From positions 1-16,415 of the forward strand of contig JADJSY010000062.1 of assembly GCA_016711435.1 (NCBI GenBank): a stretch of DNA of 16,415 nt, written 5' to 3'. Source of the stretch: Lewinellaceae bacterium (GTDB taxonomy: Bacteria; Bacteroidota; Bacteroidia; Chitinophagales; Saprospiraceae). Below, in pieces: positions 1 to 6,598 of the stretch. Position numbers and translations under genes: made by a program. Numbering within the stretch: position 1 is the first letter of the stretch; each line of letters starts with the position of its first letter. Below the pieces are notes generated by a model. That model worked only from the letters and a program-made list of their open reading frames with translations, searched no databases and was not told where the DNA came from.

Positions 1-451
1 GCACCCAGAGCGGCTTGTCTGCATCGTTCAGGAATTTCAACTCACAGATTTCCCTGCCTGAACCGGAGATCAGTTTTTCAAAGAACACAATGAAGATCGG
101 GAGGGACTCTTCCGCGACAAACACGCTCAACTGCTGATTCACCAGTTGAGCGCCATCAACACCCAGTAATTTCGCTCCGGGCAGATTTGCCCGGTGTACT
201 GCGCCATCGCGCCCCAGCGTAAAGTAGCCCACCGGCGCAAAATCATACAAATCGGTATATTGACGATACGCCTCTTCTGCCTCCGCCCGGGCTTGTTCCA
301 GTTTCTCGTTCTGTTTTTGCAGCTCGAATAGATTCGCTTCCATTTCATGGATACGACGCAGGAGATCAGCCGTCTTTAAAGGATGGATAATATTTTCCTG
401 CTTTTTTTCTTTTCCCCCGCTCATGTCGTGTACGTTCACTTTTAGGCTCAT
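1..451 (-). CDS. PAS-domain signalling protein, N-terminal part (runs off left edge)
   Basis: An open minus-strand frame starts at ATG 451-449 and stays open to the window edge, giving 150 residues with no stop. An SD-like GGAGGAG lies about 11 bases upstream of the start. Met10 (424-422) is an alternative start. Residues 1-25 are polar. Residues about 28-66 are charged and heptad-like (LRRIHEMEANLFELQKQNEK...), probably a coiled coil. Residues about 65-150 form a PAS domain, with the hallmark YTDLYDFAPVGYFTL around 65-79 and GAKLLGVDG around 92-100. This N-terminal layout is common in PAS histidine kinases and diguanylate cyclases of Chloroflexota and Proteobacteria. The output domain is outside the window, so kinase or cyclase activity cannot be assigned. 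The gene is divergent from the ammonia-lyase gene, with a 130-base shared upstream region. Confidence 0.8.
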   Translation of the reverse strand, partial: MSLKVNVHDMSGGKEKKQENIIHPLKTADLLRRIHEMEANLFELQKQNEKLEQARAEAEEAYRQYTDLYDFAPVGYFTLGRDGAVHRANLPGAKLLGVDGAQLVNQQLSVFVAEESLPIFIVFFEKLISGSGREICELKFLNDADKPLWV

Positions 452-581
452 CCCTTTCACATCTCCTCCGCTTCTTTTTATTTTCTACTCTGCAGCTTCT
501 TTTGCAATCATTGAGTTAGTATAGCATTTTATAAAGCCAAAAGGATTACAATATTGATATTCTTAAACAGGAGCTGAACAC

Positions 582-2105
582 ATGACCATCACCCTCAACG
601 GATCGGAACTCACGGTTGAAAAACTTGTTGCCATTGCACGCTTTAATGAAAAAGTTGAACTGGCTCCCGAAGCATTGGAGCGCATCAAAATCTGCCGCGC
701 CATGCTGGAGGAAAAACTTGCCAATAAAGAAGTTATGTACGGCACGAATACCGGCATTGGCGAATTTTCCGAGACGATGCTCAACGACGAGCAGGTGAAG
801 GAATTCCAAAAATATCTTATCTACAACCACGCGGCAGGCATTGGCGACCCTGCGCCCATTGAGCATGTGCGCGCGGCGCTGGCGGGACGCATCAACGTCC
901 ATGCCCACGGAAATTCCGGCTGCCGACCTGAGATCACTCTGACACTGGTGGAGATGCTTAACAAAGGCATCACACCAGTTGTTTGTCAGAAGGGGTCAGT
1001 AGGTGCCAGTGGTGACCTTGCGCCAATGGCGCAAGCCGCTCTACTGCTGATGGGGGAGGGAGAGGCATTTTATAACGGCGAACAACTGTCAGGGCTGGAA
1101 GCGATGCGCAGGGCTGGCATCCCGATCCCCGGCTTGCAGGCGCGGGATGGACTCGCCACGATCAATGGCTCCAATCTATTAACTGCCATGTCTGCTCTGC
1201 ATATTTATGACATGGAACGATTCCTCAAACAAGCAGAAATCGCCGCGGCGATGTCGATTGAAGCGTTGCTTGGAAATATGAAGCCGTACAACTCGAAGCT
1301 GCATGAACTGCGCGGATTCAAAGGCGCGATCACCTCTGCAAAAAATATTGCGAAGCTGGTCGAAGGCTCAGACCTGACAACGGGCAAAATGAAAACGAAG
1401 GTGCAGGATGCGTACTCGATGCGTTCGTCGCCGCAGGTGATCGGCACAGCGCGGGATGCGGTTGCGTATGCGCGCTCGCAGGTTGAAATTGAATTGAACG
1501 GTGTGGGCGATAACCCGATCTTCATCCCTGAAGATAAACTGACATTGACTGGCGCGAACTTTCAAGGCTCGCCGGTTGCATTGCCAATGGACATGGCTGG
1601 CATTGCCATCACGATGGTTTGCGTCCTCTCCGAGCGCCGTTTGAATCGATTAACGAACCCGGCTCTTTCTCAGGGTCTGCCTGATTTCCTCGCCCATCAG
1701 CCTGGTTTCTACTCTGGATTAATGCTCAGCCAATACACCGCCGATCATTTGATCGTGGAGCAGCGCATCCTTTCCACGCCTGCTTCGATCCAATCCATCC
1801 CTGCTGCAGCAGATCAGGAGGATTTTGTTTCAATGGGCATGAACACCGCCTTGAAGAACGGACAAATTCTCGATAACGCTTTCGGCATTTTGGGAATTGA
1901 ATTCATGGCCGCCGCACAGGCATTGGACTTCCGCGAGTTCACCCCGGGCAAAGGTTCACTCAAAGCGCGTGAAGTCATCCGCAGGCATGTCGATCATCTC
2001 GAAGTGGATAGGCCGCTTTATAACGACCACAACAAAATGAAGGCGTTGGTGAAATCTGGCGAGATATTGGAAGAAGTGGAAAAGACAATAGGAAGTTTAG
2101 GATAG
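582..2105 (+). CDS. Histidine/aromatic amino-acid ammonia-lyase (MIO family)
   Basis: A 507-residue MIO-family lyase of normal length. Such enzymes remove ammonia from histidine (to urocanate), phenylalanine or tyrosine, in the cytoplasm, as homotetramers. The MIO-forming Ala142-Ser143-Gly144 is intact in GSVGASGDLAPMA. Other family positions are visible: Tyr53 in YGTNTGIG, His83, Asn195 in INGSN, and Gln275/Tyr278/Arg281 in VQDAYSMRSSPQ. Glu413 in DQEDFVSMG occupies the place where histidine lyases have Glu and phenylalanine lyases usually have Gln, which favours histidine. However, Asn82 replaces the usual Ser-His pair, and Phe415 replaces the His of the hut QEDHVSM motif. No hutU, hutI or other histidine-utilisation gene is nearby, so I give no symbol. 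The start is supported by CAGGAG at 568-573, eight bases upstream of the ATG. It appears to be a single-gene unit. Confidence 0.9.
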   Translation: MTITLNGSELTVEKLVAIARFNEKVELAPEALERIKICRAMLEEKLANKEVMYGTNTGIGEFSETMLNDEQVKEFQKYLIYNHAAGIGDPAPIEHVRAALAGRINVHAHGNSGCRPEITLTLVEMLNKGITPVVCQKGSVGASGDLAPMAQAALLLMGEGEAFYNGEQLSGLEAMRRAGIPIPGLQARDGLATINGSNLLTAMSALHIYDMERFLKQAEIAAAMSIEALLGNMKPYNSKLHELRGFKGAITSAKNIAKLVEGSDLTTGKMKTKVQDAYSMRSSPQVIGTARDAVAYARSQVEIELNGVGDNPIFIPEDKLTLTGANFQGSPVALPMDMAGIAITMVCVLSERRLNRLTNPALSQGLPDFLAHQPGFYSGLMLSQYTADHLIVEQRILSTPASIQSIPAAADQEDFVSMGMNTALKNGQILDNAFGILGIEFMAAAQALDFREFTPGKGSLKAREVIRRHVDHLEVDRPLYNDHNKMKALVKSGEILEEVEKTIGSLG

Positions 2106-2110
2106 GAACG

Positions 2111-2142
2111 AAAAGACTTTTGCGAAGCTCGAAAGCCTTTTT
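2111..2142 (+). terminator. Possible Rho-independent terminator after the ammonia-lyase
   Basis: This site begins just after the lyase stop codon. AAAAG (2111-2115) can pair with CTTTT (2137-2141), and CTTT..CGA with TCGAAAG around an AGC loop, with one mismatch and a two-base bulge. The 3' arm ends in a run of Ts. The position is right but the stem is imperfect and AT-rich, so this is a moderate guess. Confidence 0.35.
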
Positions 2143-2998
2143 AGTCAGTGAATTTTTGAGTCTTAGCGGAAAAGTTTGAGCCACTACTTTTTTACCTGCA
2201 AGGGAATCTGGGTGCGGGTAGAGGATTAGCAGCGTATCCATGATTATACGCCGCAAAACAGGGCAGATTGAAACATTCTTGACGCACAATGCCACTTGCT
2301 CGAGTCATTTCCGGATGCAGAATCCATGGGTCAACCGCATGCTTCGGATGAGATCGGTCTTTGGCGTTGCCAGATCTATATCCAAATTCCCCCCATTGAG
2401 TTTTTGCAAATCGCTTTCTCATGGTATGTGCGGCAATCTTTGTTTCGATTCATGCCAAGAATATCACATCGAAGCGTGAAATTTGATGCCCCAGCCGGAT
2501 GGGCACATTTCGGTGGGATGGCGCGGGCTCAACGAGCAAAGATAACGTGCCGTTCCTTCCGCGTTGCAGAGATCCCGCGTACAAAGATCAGTTGCATTCA
2601 TCGTAACCCATTGCCCATGTGTCCATCAAAATGACTCCGCCAGTTAAAGTTGGGTTCCAGTTAGGTGCCGCTCCAGCCTGTGACTGGAAAATTGCGATGT
2701 TTGTTTGGAAGCCTGGCAGATTTTATTGGTCCCAGCCTTGGCCATGCTGAAATTAACAAAGCATGGAAGCTGGTCTATTGCTTATTTTCAGGCGTGTCGT
2801 AGTAGACAGTGGGCAAAACTCACGAGGGAGGGGTATATAAAGGCTATGTCATTTTTCCTGCATTACTTCGTTTCAAAAAGAAGGCCGTGGATATGCCTGC
2901 ATTGCGTTTTCCTTGCTATCATATTAAAACCGGGTACTCTGGGTCAAGTTTAAAAAGGTTATTCGTCACCCAGTCTGAGCGCCGATTTGTTGGTCAGA
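2143..2998. other. Gene-poor stretch, nothing recognised
   Basis: About 850 bases between the 3' ends of the ammonia-lyase (plus) and the flavoprotein (minus). Several short frames are open on both strands (for example plus 2296-2634 and 2705-2953, minus 2192-2422). None has a good ribosome-binding site, a known motif or family-like composition, and they overlap each other. I see no tRNA-like, rRNA-like or insertion-sequence end structures. It could be decayed coding DNA, an undetected structured RNA or plain spacer. Such a long spacer between two convergent ends is unusual when the neighbouring minus-strand genes are tightly packed. Confidence 0.5.
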
Positions 2999-4246
2999 TT
3001 AGACGTAGTATTCCCTCAAAAAATTCCTCCTGATGATGGCCATGTTACTACCCTTCAATCCACTCCCATTCGCCGCCCATCTCCCGCTCGCAAAACAAGC
3101 CGTCAGTAAATAGCCGCCTGTGGGCGCTTCCCAATCCAGCATTTCACCGGCGCAAAATACACCGGGCAAGGTCTTCAACATCAAGCCTTCATCCAGCGAA
3201 TCAAAACTCACGCCGCCCGCAGAACTGATCGCCTCATCCAATGGACGGGTTGCAACCAGCGGCACCGGCAGTTGCTTCATGTAAAACGCCAGCCGCGCCA
3301 TATCTGCGAACTCATCCTTCGGCACGAACTCACGCAGCAGCCCCGCCTTCACGCCCTTCATGCCCACCGTCTTTTCCAAATGGCTCGCCATCGAACGCGA
3401 CCCGCGCGGCTTCGATAACTTCTCCAACAACTGCGCCTCCGTTTTATCGGGCGCAAGGTCCAGCCGCATCACGGCCTTTCCATTCGCCAAAATTTCATCG
3501 CGCATCCCCGCCGAAGCCGCATACACCAAACTCCCCTCCACGCCTTCCTTCGTCACAATAAATTCACCCTGCTGATGAAAATCCCCGAACGTCAATATTA
3601 CAGATTTGATCGGCTGCCCGTCAAACTTCTCTTTGAAAAATGGACTCCACGCCACATCAAATCCGCAATTGGACGGTTTCAACGCCTCTACCTTAACCCC
3701 GGCCTGATCCAGCCAATTGACCCATTCTCCGCTGGAGCCGAGTCTTGCCCAACTCCCGCCGCCCAGTGCCAATATCACAGCATCGGCATTTATGGTTGTG
3801 AGTCCATCAGGCGTTTCAAACTTGAGAGACTTGTCTGCATCCCAACCGATCCACTTATGCCGCAAATGGACATTCACCCCCGCCTCATCCAATCTCTTCA
3901 GCCACGCCCGCAGCAACGGACTGGCCTTCATCTCTTTCGGGAACACCCGCCCCGAAGTGCTTATAAAAGTTTCAACGCCCAATCCACCTGCCCACTTGAC
4001 CAAATCATCAGGCGAAAAATCCAATAACCATTTTTCAATATCTGCTTTTCGTTTTCCATAACGTGAGACAAATTTCTCGAACGGTTCCGAGTGCGTTAAA
4101 TTCAACCCGCTCTTGCCCGCCATCAAAAACTTGCGCCCCAGCGATGACATCGAATCGTACACGTCCACTTGCAGGCCATGTCCACACAATACTTCCGCCG
4201 CCATCAACCCTGCAGGGCCGCCACCGATAATTGCCACTGTTTTCAT
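2999..4246 (-). CDS. FAD-dependent oxidoreductase, PP4765/HI0933-like flavoprotein
   Basis: A 415-residue cytoplasmic flavoprotein of the TIGR03862 (PP4765) type, related to the HI0933/BaiN superfamily. The N-terminal dinucleotide-binding motif is VAIIGGGPAGLMAAE (Gly8, Gly10, Gly13). It is followed by the family signature GRKFLMAGKSGLNLTHSEP (about residues 38-56). Near the C-terminus are GGVSFDSLDEGLML and CAGEMLDWEAPTGGYLLTACFASGRWA, the usual closing FAD contacts. The physiological substrate of this family is unknown to me; BaiN-type relatives reduce unsaturated steroid ketones, but that should not be transferred. The frame is open further upstream (to 4420), but that extension lies inside the MFS gene. 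ATG at 4246 starts directly before the Rossmann strand and overlaps the MFS stop as TAATG, so translation is probably coupled. The last ~15 residues (IIRRNFLREYYV end) are unusual for the family and may be a tail. Confidence 0.88.
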   Translation of the reverse strand: MKTVAIIGGGPAGLMAAEVLCGHGLQVDVYDSMSSLGRKFLMAGKSGLNLTHSEPFEKFVSRYGKRKADIEKWLLDFSPDDLVKWAGGLGVETFISTSGRVFPKEMKASPLLRAWLKRLDEAGVNVHLRHKWIGWDADKSLKFETPDGLTTINADAVILALGGGSWARLGSSGEWVNWLDQAGVKVEALKPSNCGFDVAWSPFFKEKFDGQPIKSVILTFGDFHQQGEFIVTKEGVEGSLVYAASAGMRDEILANGKAVMRLDLAPDKTEAQLLEKLSKPRGSRSMASHLEKTVGMKGVKAGLLREFVPKDEFADMARLAFYMKQLPVPLVATRPLDEAISSAGGVSFDSLDEGLMLKTLPGVFCAGEMLDWEAPTGGYLLTACFASGRWAANGSGLKGSNMAIIRRNFLREYYV

Positions 4247-5457
4247 TAAGATACCGTCGCTTCCATTACTTGTCTTTTTTGTGATGCGTTTCCGGCAAGG
4301 TACACCAGCGCCGCGCCAATAATAAATAAACCGATGTTCAAAACGAAAGGCAGGCTTTTGTTGATCGTGGAAAGATTCCCTGCGATCCAGCCGAACGGTG
4401 AACTGATCAGGATGATGCACACATACATAATGGACTGGATGCGCGCGCGCTCCTTCGGGTCAATGGTCAACACCACCATTTGATCCACCAGCGGATTCAC
4501 AGCCGCAAGGCAGCAGGCTTCCAAAAACACACTGACGATGAGAAAGACATAGCTCAAATCTGGCGCGGTGATCAGGATCACGTTGCTGACGACAAAGCCG
4601 AGAAATCCAATTGTCAGCGGTAGTTTGAAATGCAGCTTGTTGATGCGCGGCATGACCACGAAGAAAAAGAATAACATCACGCCCGATTTGACGAATGGAA
4701 AGATCGCCAAACTCTGAGCCGGAATGTGCAATCTCTCCGTCACAATGATCGCCCAAAAACTCCCGCTGACAAGAGTGGTAATGCTGATCACCAGCATGAT
4801 GCCTGCCGTGTACAGGGTTTGCGGTGTACGCAGCAATTCCTTCAACACGCCGCTGTATTCACTCAGCACGCTGAATGCGCTCTGGTGACGAGTCTCATGC
4901 ATACGGATCTTTCCCTGCCCGGTCTCTTCCGTCATAATGTATGTGACAACCGCCTTCACCGTGAACATGACCGCCGCAAAGATGTATAACCCGCGGATGG
5001 TTGGTACAAGCGAAAAGATACCGATCAGTAATCCCGCCAACGGGGCCATGAAACCTACCATCACATTGGCAATGTGGATCCATGTGTAAATATCCACCAG
5101 CTGACTTTGATCCGCATCTTCCACCAGCAGGCAACTCCACGAGTTGAGGGTGATGCGCCAAAAGCTGTTCATCACTCCCGCCGCCAGAAAGAACCAGAAA
5201 TTCTGCGCCAGTGCAGAGATGATAGATGGAATGGTCCACGCCAGAATATCGAAGATGAGGGTGGTAAGCCTTCGTCCAAGTTTGTCTGTCACCACGCCGC
5301 TCAATAAGGCCAGCACGATCTGAACCCCCCAACTAACACTGACGATCAACCCGATCTCTTTATCCGTAAGACCCAGCGCGATCATGTAGATCGAAACATA
5401 CGGCGAATACAAGTTGAAAGGAATGCCCCACAAAGGTTCCGTATAAACACCTATCAC
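4246..5457 (-). CDS. MFS transporter, 12 predicted membrane segments
   Basis: A 403-residue inner-membrane permease. About twelve hydrophobic segments can be read. Motif A of the major facilitator superfamily lies between segments 2 and 3 as GVVTDKLGRRL (about residues 54-64). A polar central loop (about 185-215, rich in H, E, K and R) separates the two halves. The substrate cannot be told. The start is GTG at 5457, because an in-frame TAA lies two codons upstream. No good SD sequence precedes it, and it begins only nine bases after the zinc-ribbon stop, in the same reading frame. Translation may therefore depend on ribosomes finishing the upstream gene. The first membrane segment starts almost at residue 8 and lacks the usual basic cytoplasmic leader, so a small N-terminal loss is possible. 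The stop overlaps the flavoprotein start by one base. Confidence 0.85.
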   Translation of the reverse strand: MIGVYTEPLWGIPFNLYSPYVSIYMIALGLTDKEIGLIVSVSWGVQIVLALLSGVVTDKLGRRLTTLIFDILAWTIPSIISALAQNFWFFLAAGVMNSFWRITLNSWSCLLVEDADQSQLVDIYTWIHIANVMVGFMAPLAGLLIGIFSLVPTIRGLYIFAAVMFTVKAVVTYIMTEETGQGKIRMHETRHQSAFSVLSEYSGVLKELLRTPQTLYTAGIMLVISITTLVSGSFWAIIVTERLHIPAQSLAIFPFVKSGVMLFFFFVVMPRINKLHFKLPLTIGFLGFVVSNVILITAPDLSYVFLIVSVFLEACCLAAVNPLVDQMVVLTIDPKERARIQSIMYVCIILISSPFGWIAGNLSTINKSLPFVLNIGLFIIGAALVYLAGNASQKRQVMEATVS

Positions 5458-5466
5458 TCGTTACTT

Positions 5467-6524
5467 TTATCGTTCCACCCCTACCACCCCGCCCAACGCA
5501 TTCATCTTAAGCGTCCATTCACTGCCGATCTGGAACTGTTGGAACTCGCTGACTGACCCTGGCGTGTAGGTTTCCTGCCCATCAGATGTGCTGAAGGTGA
5601 CGGTCAATGTCTCAGAGGATGTGCCCAATCGTTGATCGCTGCTGTAGCTTGGGCTTTCATACACGGGGTTGAGATCATTGCCGCTCAAGTCATAGGTCTG
5701 GATGGTTGTCCACTCGTCCACGGTGTAGCTGCAATATTGCTGCGTTTCGGTGTGACATTCCTGCACCACTTCTGCAAATCCATTGCCCTGATCCACGGTC
5801 TTCTCTTCGCAGACTTCCTGACTGTCATCATAGCAGGAGACGTTGTATGCGCCTGATGGCGCGCTTCCACGTTCATTGGAGTGATTGACCGCCTGCACTT
5901 CCTGCACAGGTACGGAGGTTTGCCAGTACACATCCGACACCGTTCCCTGAACAGATTTGGACGGCAGCACGAACATCATAACGATGGCCACACAACACAC
6001 CATCAGGAATGCTGCGATCCCGCCAAAAAGGAACCAGTTGGTTTTTTTCTTTGGCTGTGCGCTTGCCGTGCCCGAAGCAGTTGCTTTCGCTTGTGCCGGT
6101 GCTGGGATCTTGCCCTCGCCAGCGGTGCGCCGCATTGTGTACAGATATTTGCAGTGCCCGGGTTTTCAGCATTGCAATTCGCGCAGGTGACAACTTTCGG
6201 CGCGGCTGGAGCGGCTTGTAATATCTGCCCGGCTTCGCGGGCCTTGCCTTCCTTCAAATCTGCACCGCATTGCGAGCAGTTGACCGCGTTGCCAGGGTTG
6301 CGCGTGCCGCAGAATCCGCAGTGGATGTCTGCGCCCGCTTTGGCAGCCTGCACAAGTTTTTCATCCGTGACGATCTTCTCTTCCGCCGCGCGTTCAAATT
6401 TTACGTTCTCCGGCTGCGGCGCACCGCAGCTTTCGCAGGTCTTGACCGGGCCGGGGTTGCGTACATTACAGTTCGGGCAGATCCATTCCAGTTGAATGAA
6501 ACCTTTGCTTTCCTTTCTTGCCAT
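5467..6524 (-). CDS. Membrane-anchored triple zinc-ribbon protein, interrupted by one frameshift
   Basis: Two overlapping frames together make one protein of about 352 residues. The first frame, from ATG 6524 (GAGGAG six bases upstream), encodes three zinc ribbons of the CxxC-x10-CxxC type: Cys16/19/30/33, Cys69/72/83/86 and Cys114/117/128/131. After CGAPLA near 6119 the sense passes to the neighbouring frame, which continues GEGKIPAPAQ, then a basic KPKKKTNW-like stretch, one membrane segment (FLFGGIAAFLMVCCVAIVMMFVL) and a soluble domain of about 170 residues with four cysteines, ending at 5467. One extra G (CTGGGCGAG in place of CTGGCGAG on the coding strand) would restore PLGEGK. Likely topology: zinc ribbons in the cytoplasm, beta-rich C-domain outside. 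The function is not known. No slippery heptamer is seen, so an indel or a sequence error is more likely than programmed shifting. The short fragment frames would otherwise be called as two separate genes. Confidence 0.75.
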
Positions 6525-6566
6525 AAATCACTCCTCATTATCTTTCAGTGCATAACAAATCTACTT

Positions 6567-6589
6567 GTCCTGTCGGGGGGCGACAGGAC
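6567..6589. repeat. Perfect 9-bp inverted repeat between hydrolase and zinc-ribbon genes
   Basis: GTCCTGTCG (6567-6575) and CGACAGGAC (6581-6589) are exact inverse complements around a five-G loop. The hairpin lies in the 74-base spacer between the hydrolase stop and the zinc-ribbon start. No T-run follows on either strand, so it is not a standard terminator. It could be an mRNA stability hairpin, an attenuating structure or a dispersed REP-like element. Confidence 0.6.
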
Positions 6590-6598
6590 GCGATATTA

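Noticed and set aside
2296..2634. 112-residue plus-strand frame in the gene-poor stretch
   Set aside because: It overlaps other weak frames, has no RBS and no recognisable motif; not supportable as a gene.
2830..2845. TATATAAAG motif as a promoter
   Set aside because: No gene starts downstream on that strand and there is no -35 partner.
2809..3033. 74-residue plus-strand frame overlapping the flavoprotein end
   Set aside because: It runs into the 3' end of a clear gene on the other strand and lacks any family signature.
4247..4420. 58-residue N-terminal extension of the flavoprotein
   Set aside because: It lies inside the MFS coding region, and the Rossmann motif follows directly after ATG 4246.
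6100..6140. Programmed -1 frameshift in the zinc-ribbon gene
   Set aside because: No slippery heptamer or downstream pseudoknot is visible near the junction; a plain indel or sequence error is simpler.
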